Below, piece by piece: positions 1 to 7,385 of a stretch of 16,106 nucleotides of DNA. Source of the DNA: Flammeovirgaceae bacterium UBA2338 (GTDB taxonomy: Bacteria; Bacteroidota; Bacteroidia; Cytophagales; Cyclobacteriaceae); the NCBI GenBank assembly GCA_002344795.1, contig DDUM01000013.1:7987-24092 (forward strand), given 5' to 3'. The notes under the pieces were generated by a model. The model did no database searches, was not told the DNA's origin, and saw nothing but the letters and a program-made list of their open reading frames with translations. Every line of letters begins with the position of its first letter. Positions within the stretch are counted from its first letter, which is position 1. A program made the position numbers and the translations under genes.

Positions 1-297
1 GACTTCACAAAGTACCCAGCACTTACTTTTGAGCAGCCCGATACAGAAACTTTTCGTAATCTTGCGCTGGCTTTTGAGTCGCTGAACAGGGGTGGAAACA
101 TGCCTTGTGTACTCAATGCTGCCAATGAAGTTGCAGTGGCTGAATTTTTGAGGGGTAATATTGGTTTTCTGGATATGTCGAAGGTGGTGGAGGAGTGCAT
201 GGAAAAAATAAGTTTTGTGCGGCATCCGTCCTATGAAGACTACGTGGCTACTGATCATGAAACCAGAATAAAAGCCGCTGAGTGTATTAAAAAGTAG
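1..297 (+). CDS. dxr: 1-deoxy-D-xylulose 5-phosphate reductoisomerase, 3' end
   Basis: The frame is open from the first base of the window, so the 5' part of the gene lies outside. The visible 98 residues are the C-terminal end of DXP reductoisomerase (IspC), the cytosolic NADPH-dependent enzyme that converts DXP to 2-C-methyl-D-erythritol 4-phosphate in the MEP isoprenoid pathway. The segment GGNMPCVLNAANEVAVAEFL is the conserved start of the helical C-terminal domain (E. coli has NAANEITVAAFL at the same place). The stop is TAG at 295-297. Only 23 bases separate it from rseP on the same strand. That fits the common bacterial linkage of dxr with rseP, so the two are probably co-transcribed. 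The catalytic and NADPH-binding parts are not visible. Confidence 0.93.
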   Translation, partial: DFTKYPALTFEQPDTETFRNLALAFESLNRGGNMPCVLNAANEVAVAEFLRGNIGFLDMSKVVEECMEKISFVRHPSYEDYVATDHETRIKAAECIKK

Positions 298-320
298 ATT
301 AGAGTAAAGAAATTATTAGC

Positions 321-1724
321 ATGGAAGGAATGATTATGACGGCCCAGCTTCTGCTGAGCCTTTCAATTTTAATAGCAGTACATGAATGGGGTCACTTCGT
401 TACCGCCAGGATGTTCAACATCAAGGTGGAGAAGTTTTACCTTTTCTTCGATTTTCTTTTTCCTATGGCCAATGTGCTCAATTTTTCTCTTTTCAAGAAA
501 AAGATTGGTGATACTGAGTTTGGTATTGGTTGGTTTCCATTGGGAGGATATGTGAAGATTGCAGGAATGGTGGATGAGAGCATGGATAAGGAGCAAATGA
601 AGCGACCACCTGAACCATGGGAATTTCGTGCTAAACCAGCCTGGCAAAGATTGATCGTCATGCTTGGTGGAATCATCGTTAACGTGATTATGGGTGTGCT
701 GATTTTTATCGGACTTACCTACTTTCTTGGTGATACTTATATTCCTAAAGATTTGATCAACAACAATGGTGGGATTGATGCACTTGTGCTTGGTGAAGAA
801 ATCGGATTTAAAACTGGTGACAAAATCGTAAAAATCAACGGTAAGGATTTTGATGATTTTCAGGAGATTATTAAACCGGATGTATTGCTATCTCATAACT
901 CTTACTATACGGTGCTAAGAGATGGGCAGGAGGTGGATATTCCCATTCCATCAGATTTTATAGAGAATTTTAATCGCAAGGAAGCGGCTTCAAATTTTGT
1001 GGCTCCACGTATTCCGGCTGTAGTGGGAAGGATTGCAAAAGTAGCACCCTTTAAAGAGGAAGATGGGTCTATAGTGGAGAAGGAAAGTATTAGTGCCAAG
1101 GTGGGACTAGCGCCTGGTGATAAATTCCTTGAAGTGGATGGTCAACCCGTTACTTATCAGGATGAAGTAATCGATATCGTAAAGGCAGGTCCGCGCGACT
1201 CTATTTCATTCAAGATACAGCGCGATGCAGAGGTACTTACTTTTTCCGAGCGCTTCAAAGGATATGAGGTAATTGGTTTCCTTCCGCGAGGTTTGGATAA
1301 AAACCAATTGGCCTATATTAATTATGGGTTAGGTGAATCCATAGGGTTGGGAACTGAACGCGCATTTGGTGTTATCTTTTTGCAATTGAAAGCGTTCAAA
1401 AAAATATTCTCAGGTGATATTTCATTTCAAAAGTCACTGTCTGGTCCTATTGGCATGGCGCAGGCTTTTGGTACGGAGTGGGACTGGGAGCGTTTTTGGA
1501 GAATGACCGGATTGCTTTCTATGGTACTTGCCTTCATGAACTTGTTGCCTATACCCGCTTTGGATGGTGGTTATGTGGTATTCCTGCTTTATGAAATGAT
1601 CAGCGGCCGTGAGCCTTCAGAGAAGTTTTTTGAAACTGCTTTGAAAATAGGGATGGCGATGTTGTTAATATTGATGGTGTTCGTGTTCTACAACGATATT
1701 GCCAAGTTAATCACAGGCGGATAA
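321..1724 (+). CDS. rseP: RseP-type intramembrane zinc metalloprotease (site-2 protease)
   Basis: This 467-residue inner-membrane protein belongs to the M50 site-2 protease family, which cuts transmembrane segments of anti-sigma factors and remnant signal peptides. The zinc site HEWGH is at residues 21-25 in the first membrane helix. The third ligand is the LDG motif (L414-D415-G416) within NLLPIPALDGGYV. Two PDZ domains are indicated by GDKIVKINGKDF near residue 166 and by GLAPGDKFLEVDGQPV near 264. A second membrane helix follows near 110-135, and the last two flank the LDG motif. Length is close to that of E. coli RseP (450). I used the first ATG, but ATG codons at residues 4 and 6 are equally possible because there is no strong ribosome-binding site. 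It follows dxr closely and probably shares its transcript. Its TAA stop directly abuts the stop of the opposing gene. Confidence 0.95.
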   Translation: MEGMIMTAQLLLSLSILIAVHEWGHFVTARMFNIKVEKFYLFFDFLFPMANVLNFSLFKKKIGDTEFGIGWFPLGGYVKIAGMVDESMDKEQMKRPPEPWEFRAKPAWQRLIVMLGGIIVNVIMGVLIFIGLTYFLGDTYIPKDLINNNGGIDALVLGEEIGFKTGDKIVKINGKDFDDFQEIIKPDVLLSHNSYYTVLRDGQEVDIPIPSDFIENFNRKEAASNFVAPRIPAVVGRIAKVAPFKEEDGSIVEKESISAKVGLAPGDKFLEVDGQPVTYQDEVIDIVKAGPRDSISFKIQRDAEVLTFSERFKGYEVIGFLPRGLDKNQLAYINYGLGESIGLGTERAFGVIFLQLKAFKKIFSGDISFQKSLSGPIGMAQAFGTEWDWERFWRMTGLLSMVLAFMNLLPIPALDGGYVVFLLYEMISGREPSEKFFETALKIGMAMLLILMVFVFYNDIAKLITGG

Positions 1725-3698
1725 TCAGTTGCCTTTTAAAATCTCAAATTCAACCCTTCTGTTGAGTTGTCTGTCCTTATTGGTCAGCTCCTCAACGATG
1801 GGTTTTGAACTTCCGTACCCAATTGCCTCTATGCGAGTGTCTTTGATAGTAAACTCATCAATCAAGTAGCGCTTGATGGCATTTGCGCGATCCTGTGATA
1901 GTTTGAGGTTTGCCTCTTCCTTACCCGCGGAATCGGTGTGACCCGATATGCGTAGCCCTAAATCAGGGTGATCAATTAAAAAATTGGCTACCTTGTCCAG
2001 ATCGCGATGCATGGATTCTAGAATATCCGCTTTTCCATTTTCAAATTCGAGCGATTCAAAAGCTATTTTACTTTCAATGGGATCTGCCTGACGATCCATT
2101 TGCATTTCACCATCCAAAAAGAAAAGTTCTTCAATTCTGAAGAAATCATCCCCTTGTATGATCAATAAATAATTTCTCTTATTGATCAGTTCAAAATTAA
2201 AGGTGCCATCTTCTCTCAAATATTTGGGAGCAACTTCTACACCCTCATCGAGATCAATAATAGACACGATGCCTTTTAATGGCTCTCCTGTTTGGCTACT
2301 TTTTAACGATCCTTTCAAAGCAACACTGGCTTCAGGTTGCGCTCCCATAGGTACTGGAAATGAATAAAGATCCAGGTTTTCAATATCTTCTTCCACTGAC
2401 CTGGCGTAATACAGAGATTTTGATTCTGAATCAATTGTGAAATAATATTCGCTACCCGCTCCGTTTACAAGCGGCCCTATATTTTTAGGCTCCATCCATG
2501 TTGAGTTGATGGAGTAGGATTTATAAATATCAAATTCGCCAAAGTTGAGGGGGTGTCCGTTGGAGCTAAAATAGAGTACATTGAATTTGCGATGAAAGAA
2601 AGGGCTGACTTCGCTATTGCGTGTATTGATGATGGGACCGGCATTTTTGGCTTTTTGCCATTCTCCTTTTTCATCTTTTACGCTGTAATAAATATCGGAT
2701 AGGCCAAACCCTCCAGCGCGATTGGAGGCAAAATAAAGTGTATCACCCGTGTGGGTGAGACTGGGGTGAGAATCCCAACCTGTACTGTTGATGGCTGCTC
2801 CCAGGTTTTTACTTGCAGACCATACACTATCGGCACCGAGTGTACTCACATAGAGATCACAATTACCAAGCGAACCCGGTGAGTTGCATCTGGAAAAAAA
2901 CAATTGTTTGCCATCCTTACTTAAGCAAGCAGAGCCCTCGTTATAACTCGTGTTGATAGTAGTAAATTCCTGTGCTTTTCCCCAATAACCTCCAGGCATG
3001 GTTAAACTAAAGAAGAGGTCTTCATTAATTACCCGTTCACCGGCAACATATTGTACGTTGCGTTTGGAGGTGAACAACAAAATATCATCCACATTACCTA
3101 TGGTGGGGCCGTAGTCTGCTTTTAATGAATTGATATCGTCTCCCATATTAATCAGCACCGACTTGGGAGGCCTTAGTGTGTCGATTTCTTTGCGCAAGTC
3201 CACCAATTCGTAGTAATAATCAAGGGGCACATAAAATTCTTTTTTATCCGTTTCAATAGAATCGTAGACGTGGAATAATTTATCGATATTAATTCCTTGC
3301 TGATGGTGCTTGAGGATGAGTTTATAAATTAGGATGGCTTCTCCGGGAGGCCCATGTTTTTCCGAAAGACGGGCTAGCTTCCAAAGCATGGGTACATTTT
3401 TGCTAAAATTCTCCACACCAAAATTCCTCACATAGCTTTTTAGCGACTGGTAGAGCTTCTCATCAACTCCCGCATTGTCATAACGTTGTATTTCCTGGAG
3501 TGCCTTGGTGTTAACATAAAAACGTTCTGTATTGACATTTGGGAAGTCGAATATGCCAGACTGGCTGTATGTGGTGAGGGAGTCGTTAAGGGTGACGACA
3601 CCCGCATTTTTTAGTTTTTTAGGCTCTTTTTGAGCATTACCATCAAAATGAAAGAACAATAGAATTACGGATAGGGCTGTTAATAGAGGCTTTTTCAC
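1725..3698 (-). CDS. PorE-like protein: signal peptide, TPR-like region, PD40 propeller, CRD, OmpA C-terminal domain
   Basis: This 657-residue exported protein begins with a type I signal peptide (about residues 1-23, ending GNAQ, with no lipobox cysteine). Residues ~45-180 look helical and TPR-like. Residues ~190-455 hold repeated PD40/WD40-like blades (ACLSKDGKQLFFSR, SHPSLTHTGDTLYFASNRAGG, VLYFSSNGHP, SLYYARS). Residues ~467-535 resemble a carboxypeptidase regulatory-like beta sandwich (LKGSLKSSQTGEPLKGIVSI, then REDGTFNFEL). The C-terminal ~110 residues are an OmpA peptidoglycan-binding domain with ISGHTDSAG and LSQDRA; D589 and R604 match the diaminopimelate-binding pair. The order TPR, propeller, CRD, OmpA matches PorE (PG1058) of the type IX secretion system. 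Many Bacteroidota encode several such proteins, however, and PorE is a lipoprotein whereas this one is not. It is probably periplasmic and cell-wall anchored. The exact role is not known. Confidence 0.85.
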   Translation of the reverse strand: MKKPLLTALSVILLFFHFDGNAQKEPKKLKNAGVVTLNDSLTTYSQSGIFDFPNVNTERFYVNTKALQEIQRYDNAGVDEKLYQSLKSYVRNFGVENFSKNVPMLWKLARLSEKHGPPGEAILIYKLILKHHQQGINIDKLFHVYDSIETDKKEFYVPLDYYYELVDLRKEIDTLRPPKSVLINMGDDINSLKADYGPTIGNVDDILLFTSKRNVQYVAGERVINEDLFFSLTMPGGYWGKAQEFTTINTSYNEGSACLSKDGKQLFFSRCNSPGSLGNCDLYVSTLGADSVWSASKNLGAAINSTGWDSHPSLTHTGDTLYFASNRAGGFGLSDIYYSVKDEKGEWQKAKNAGPIINTRNSEVSPFFHRKFNVLYFSSNGHPLNFGEFDIYKSYSINSTWMEPKNIGPLVNGAGSEYYFTIDSESKSLYYARSVEEDIENLDLYSFPVPMGAQPEASVALKGSLKSSQTGEPLKGIVSIIDLDEGVEVAPKYLREDGTFNFELINKRNYLLIIQGDDFFRIEELFFLDGEMQMDRQADPIESKIAFESLEFENGKADILESMHRDLDKVANFLIDHPDLGLRISGHTDSAGKEEANLKLSQDRANAIKRYLIDEFTIKDTRIEAIGYGSSKPIVEELTNKDRQLNRRVEFEILKGN

Positions 3699-3741
3699 GC
3701 TGTACCTGTACTTTTACTTTGTACTCAATGCTAAGTTTAAA

Positions 3742-3749
3742 CAAATTTA
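3742..3749 (-). promoter_or_regulatory. Bacteroidota -7 box for the PorE-like gene
   Basis: Read on the minus strand this is TAAATTTG, a full match to the Bacteroidota -7 consensus TAnnTTTG. It lies 43 bases upstream of the PorE-like start codon, giving a predicted untranslated leader of roughly 40 bases. I see no TTG at the expected distance on the minus strand for the -33 element, so the promoter may be weak or activator-dependent. It is inferred from consensus only. Confidence 0.4.
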
Positions 3750-3779
3750 GATCAATTTAGGGCGTTTTTGGCATTGCTA

Positions 3780-3808
3780 TTGACTATACAAGCTTCAAAT
3801 AAGTTTTG
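3780..3808 (+). promoter_or_regulatory. Predicted lon promoter
   Basis: TTG at 3780-3782 (within TTGAC) is followed after 18 bases by AAGTTTTG at 3801-3808. That is seven of eight matches to TAnnTTTG. Spacing and motifs fit the Bacteroidota housekeeping sigma factor. Transcription would start near 3812-3815, inside the 21-bp palindrome, leaving a leader of about 40 bases before the lon ATG at 3854. This is inferred from consensus only. Confidence 0.5.
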
Positions 3809-3826
3809 TTGACTAGTAGTCAACAA
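3806..3826. promoter_or_regulatory. Perfect 21-bp palindrome over the lon start site (candidate operator)
   Basis: The left arm TTGTTGACTA and right arm TAGTCAACAA are exact reverse complements around a single G at 3816. The dyad overlaps the predicted -7 box and transcription start of lon, the classic position for a repressor. It has no T-tract and no loop of the size needed for a stable RNA hairpin, so a protein-binding DNA site is more likely than a terminator. It is not a CIRCE element (no TTAGCACTC/GAGTGCTAA arms). The binding protein is unknown and no regulator gene lies in the window. Confidence 0.6.
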
Positions 3827-3829
3827 TGC

Positions 3830-3840
3830 GTCAAATTGAC
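3830..3840. promoter_or_regulatory. Second dyad GTCAA-A-TTGAC before lon
   Basis: This perfect 11-bp dyad (GTCAA, A, TTGAC) lies four bases downstream of the 21-bp palindrome and uses the same five-base half-site in the opposite arrangement. The GTCAA copies at 3819-3823 and 3830-3834 are 11 bases apart, about one helical turn. Another TTGAC lies at 3780-3784. A regulator could occupy both dyads, but binding has not been shown. Confidence 0.4.
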
Positions 3841-3853
3841 ACGTTGTAACCAT

Positions 3854-6313
3854 ATGTTTAAAACACTTGAAATAGCACCTATTGTGCAAGACGATTCCGA
3901 AGACTTAATACAAATGATCAATCCTGAACAGGAATCTGATCTAAAGCCTGAAGATTTACCAGAAGAACTTTCTATTCTCCCTATAAAAAACACAGTGCTT
4001 TTCCCTGGCGTAGTAATTCCTATCACGGTAACAAGGCAAAAATCGATTCGATTGATCAAAAAGGCCTATCAAGGCAATCGGATTGTAGGTGTAATCGCTC
4101 AAAAAACAAAAAATGCAGAAGAGCCAACCGCTGAGGATTTATACCAGTATGGAACCATAGCCAGAATCATCAAAATGTTGGTGTTGCCTGATGGTAATAC
4201 CACTATTATCATTCAAGGGAAAAACAGATTTTCTGTCAAGCAGTTTCTCAATGAAGATCCCTATCTCACCGCGCGTGTCGAATTGCTTTCAGATGCAAAA
4301 CCTGAAAAGAAAGGACATGAGCTAAAAGCGTTGGTTCAGTCACTTCAGGACGCTGCTTCTAAGATTTTAAAACTGAATCCTGAAATACCGCAGGAAGCAC
4401 AGGTGGCCTTGGATAATATTCAAAGCACTTCATTCCTTATTCACTTTTTATCTTCCAATCTGAATGTAGAGGTTACTGATAAGCAAAAGATACTGGAGAC
4501 CAATAATATTTTGGATCGGGGTACATTATTGCTGAAGTACATGCTGAAGGAAATTCAGATGCTGGAGATTAAATATGAAATTCAAAAGAAGGTCCATACG
4601 GATATCGATCAGCAGCAGCGTGACTACTTTCTGCGCCAGCAAATAAGAGTACTTCAGGATGAGTTGGGATTTGATGGTCCTGATAAGGAAGTAGAAAAGC
4701 TGAGGGCGAGGGGAAAGGAAAAGAAGTGGTCGAAGGAAGTAGAGGAGCACTTCAATAAAGAACTTGATAAGCTTCAACGGATTAACCCACAGGCTGCAGA
4801 ATTTCCTGTAGCGATGAATTACATTGAATTCATGCTGGATCTCCCGTGGGCTGATTACACCGAAGATGACTTTGATTTAAAGCGCGCCAAGAGAATTTTG
4901 GATAAAGATCATTACGGCCTTACCAAAGTAAAAAACAGAATACTGGAATATCTGGCAGTGCTTAAACTCAAGCAAGATATGAAAGGGCCTATCCTTTGTT
5001 TGCACGGCCCTCCGGGAGTGGGTAAAACATCATTGGGTAAATCCATTGCCAAAGCGTTGCAAAGGAATTATGTACGCATGTCACTAGGCGGTGTACACGA
5101 TGAGGCAGAAATACGAGGACACAGAAAAACTTACGTGGGCGCTATGCCTGGCAAGATCATCCAGAACATTAAGAAGTCAAAGTCATCCAATCCGGTTTTT
5201 ATACTGGATGAGATTGATAAAGTGCGTTCAGATTTTAGGGGAGATCCCTCCTCAGCATTACTTGAGGTGCTTGACCCTGAGCAAAATAATTCGTTTGCAG
5301 ATAACTATCTGGAAATAGAGTACGATTTGTCAAAAGTGCTATTTATTGCCACCGCCAATTCACTGGATACCGTTCATCCCGCTTTGCGCGATCGCATGGA
5401 GGTGATAGACCTGACAGGCTATACAGTGGAGGAGAAGGAGCAGATTGCTAAAAAACATTTAGTTCCCAAGCAATTGGATGAGCATGGCCTTAAATCTAAA
5501 AAAATAAAGTTTGAGAGTGATGCCATCAAAAAGATAATTGAAGCCTATACCAGAGAATCAGGTGTAAGAAACCTGGAAAGAAAAATCGGTTCGGTGGTTC
5601 GCCATCTGGCCAAATCTGTGGCTATGGAAGAACAGATACCTAAGGTAGTTACCTCTTCATTTGTGGTAAAAGTACTGGGCGCTGAAATTTTTGATGAAGA
5701 ATTGTATCAGAACAATGAAACTGCAGGAGTAGTTACCGGTCTGGCCTGGACACAAGTGGGTGGAGACATCCTGTTTGTGGAATCCAGTTTGAGTCGAGGT
5801 AAAGGTGTACTTACACTTTCCGGACAGTTGGGTGATGTGATGAAAGAGTCTGCTGTGGCGGCATTGTCCTATTTGAAATCCAGGGCGGCTGATCTGAAAA
5901 TTGATCATCGTGCTTTCCAGCAATATGATTTGCATGTTCACGTTCCTGCAGGCGCAATACCGAAGGATGGACCATCTGCCGGAATTACTATGTTGACTTC
6001 TTTGGCTTCAAGTTTTACTCAGCGTAAGGTGAAAGCCAAGTTGGCGATGACTGGGGAAATCACCTTGCGTGGGAAGGTATTGCCTGTTGGTGGAATCAAG
6101 GAAAAAATTCTGGCGGCAAAAAGAAGCGGTATCAAAGAAATAATTTTAAGTAAAAAGAACAAGCGAGATATAGACGAAATAGAAAAGAACTATATCCGCG
6201 GGTTAAAGTTTCATTTTGTTGATGGAGTTGACGAGGTATTGAAGATCGCATTACTGAAAGAAAAGGTGGCGAAGCCGTTGGAATTTGAGTTTACGGAAAG
6301 TAAAGCCAATTAA
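3854..6313 (+). CDS. lon: ATP-dependent protease Lon
   Basis: This 819-residue cytosolic AAA+ serine protease degrades damaged and short-lived regulatory proteins. The N-terminal substrate-recognition domain begins with LSILPIKNTVLFPGVVIPI. A long helical segment follows at about residues 190-320. The ATPase module has Walker A GPPGVGKT at 385-392 and Walker B ILDEIDK at 450-456. The C-terminal protease domain has the Ser-Lys dyad: S708 in PKDGPSAG and K751 in GGIKEK, with the same 43-residue spacing as E. coli S679/K722. I chose the ATG at 3854. The frame stays open to a TTG at 3806, but that lies inside the palindrome and upstream of the predicted start site, and Lon proteins normally begin near the MFKTLEIAP segment. 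The gene is complete and of family length, and it is probably the first gene of a run with porQ and hslU. Confidence 0.97.
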   Translation: MFKTLEIAPIVQDDSEDLIQMINPEQESDLKPEDLPEELSILPIKNTVLFPGVVIPITVTRQKSIRLIKKAYQGNRIVGVIAQKTKNAEEPTAEDLYQYGTIARIIKMLVLPDGNTTIIIQGKNRFSVKQFLNEDPYLTARVELLSDAKPEKKGHELKALVQSLQDAASKILKLNPEIPQEAQVALDNIQSTSFLIHFLSSNLNVEVTDKQKILETNNILDRGTLLLKYMLKEIQMLEIKYEIQKKVHTDIDQQQRDYFLRQQIRVLQDELGFDGPDKEVEKLRARGKEKKWSKEVEEHFNKELDKLQRINPQAAEFPVAMNYIEFMLDLPWADYTEDDFDLKRAKRILDKDHYGLTKVKNRILEYLAVLKLKQDMKGPILCLHGPPGVGKTSLGKSIAKALQRNYVRMSLGGVHDEAEIRGHRKTYVGAMPGKIIQNIKKSKSSNPVFILDEIDKVRSDFRGDPSSALLEVLDPEQNNSFADNYLEIEYDLSKVLFIATANSLDTVHPALRDRMEVIDLTGYTVEEKEQIAKKHLVPKQLDEHGLKSKKIKFESDAIKKIIEAYTRESGVRNLERKIGSVVRHLAKSVAMEEQIPKVVTSSFVVKVLGAEIFDEELYQNNETAGVVTGLAWTQVGGDILFVESSLSRGKGVLTLSGQLGDVMKESAVAALSYLKSRAADLKIDHRAFQQYDLHVHVPAGAIPKDGPSAGITMLTSLASSFTQRKVKAKLAMTGEITLRGKVLPVGGIKEKILAAKRSGIKEIILSKKNKRDIDEIEKNYIRGLKFHFVDGVDEVLKIALLKEKVAKPLEFEFTESKAN

Positions 6314-6347
6314 AATCAATGCCCATACTTTATTAACTTGCTTGTGA

Positions 6348-7382
6348 ATGAAGTGGGCCTCCATTTTTCCTTATAAGAAAAGGAATGCAAAGCATGCATT
6401 GGTCGTGATAACATGTATGTTTTGGATGCAAGAAATAGTGGCTCAATCCAACTCAAAATCTTTTACTTCTTTAGAGTTGCCCTCCAATGCGGTATTGTCC
6501 GGCCTGGGAAGTGTAAACGTTTCAAAAGCGGATTATAGTGTCGATTTTTTTCAGTACAACCCTGCTCTTTCATCTGACACATTAAATAATTGGGCGTCAG
6601 CAAACCATTTGTTCTATTTTGCCGGAACGGGAATGTCCAGCTTTGTTTATCAATATGGGTTTAAAAATATCGGGGCAGTGAGTTTTGCTGTCAATCATTT
6701 GAATTTAGGAAGCATTGACGGTTATGATAACATAGGAGTTTCAACAGGTTCTTTTAATTCTGCAGAAACAATTCTTACGGTTGGTAAATCGCATCAGGTA
6801 AATCACTTTCGTTTTGGAGTTAATGTAAAAGGATTGTTTTCTAATTTGGCAGGATACAGGGCAAATGTTTTACTGATGGATTTAGGGGGTGTGTTTGTGC
6901 ATCCTGAAAAGGATTTGAGTATAGGATTAACCATTAAAAATCTGGGCGTTGTCCTGGACGAGTACAGCCCTACAAGCACTTCACAATTGCCTTTTGATGT
7001 GCAGGCTGGAGTTACTTACAAACCAGAGCATATGCCTGTTCGATTTTCAGCAACGGCTTATCGGTTGACTGATTATAAAGTTCCTTATCAGGGTGCTCAA
7101 GGAGATGAAGAAATGAATGCATTGGATAAGGCATTGAGCCACCTTACCTTTGGTGCCGAGCTTTTGATTCACAGAAATGTAAATGTTCTTTTTGGTTACA
7201 ATTTCCTAAGACACAAAGAGTTGAAAATGGAAACAGTCGGAGGAGGCTCTGGCGTTTCAATAGGAGCAATCGCCCGGTTAAAGCAGATGAGTTTGGCTTT
7301 TAGCCGTACCGGATATGTAACAGGAGGTGCATATCAGCTTTCTTTAAATATTAATACAAGTAAAATAGTAAATAGGAGATAG
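6348..7382 (+). CDS. porQ: Type IX secretion system outer-membrane protein PorQ
   Basis: This 344-residue protein has an N-terminal export signal (basic KKRNAKH, then ALVVITCMFWMQ, ending near IVAQS at residue 34). A beta-strand-rich body with alternating hydrophobic residues follows, as in an outer-membrane barrel. The segment after the signal (FTSLELPSNAVLSGLGSVNVS, then FFQYNPAL) is the PorV/PorQ-type start, in which a residue stretch about gene product alignment and 'NPA' precedes the barrel. Size and these features fit PorQ, which belongs to the cell-surface attachment complex with PorU, PorV and PorZ and anchors PorZ to the outer membrane. It starts 34 bases after lon and ends 3 bases before hslU, so it is likely co-transcribed with both. 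A related PorV/PorP-like barrel is the main alternative. The identification rests on recalled family features, not an alignment. Confidence 0.75.
   Translation: MKWASIFPYKKRNAKHALVVITCMFWMQEIVAQSNSKSFTSLELPSNAVLSGLGSVNVSKADYSVDFFQYNPALSSDTLNNWASANHLFYFAGTGMSSFVYQYGFKNIGAVSFAVNHLNLGSIDGYDNIGVSTGSFNSAETILTVGKSHQVNHFRFGVNVKGLFSNLAGYRANVLLMDLGGVFVHPEKDLSIGLTIKNLGVVLDEYSPTSTSQLPFDVQAGVTYKPEHMPVRFSATAYRLTDYKVPYQGAQGDEEMNALDKALSHLTFGAELLIHRNVNVLFGYNFLRHKELKMETVGGGSGVSIGAIARLKQMSLAFSRTGYVTGGAYQLSLNINTSKIVNRR
7375..7378 (+). promoter_or_regulatory. Ribosome-binding site for hslU inside the end of porQ
   Basis: GGAG lies within the last codons of porQ, seven bases before the ATG at 7386. It is a clear Shine-Dalgarno match in a genome where these are uncommon. 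It supports the 7386 start over the adjacent ATG at 7389 only weakly, since either could use it. Confidence 0.5.
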
Positions 7383-7385
7383 TTT

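Noticed and set aside
3806..3826. CIRCE/HrcA heat-shock element at lon
   Set aside because: The arms do not resemble TTAGCACTC/GAGTGCTAA and the spacer is one base rather than nine.
3806..3853. TTG start extending Lon by 16 residues
   Set aside because: The TTG is the first triplet of the 21-bp palindrome and lies upstream of the predicted transcription start; the ATG at 3854 gives a normal Lon N-terminus.
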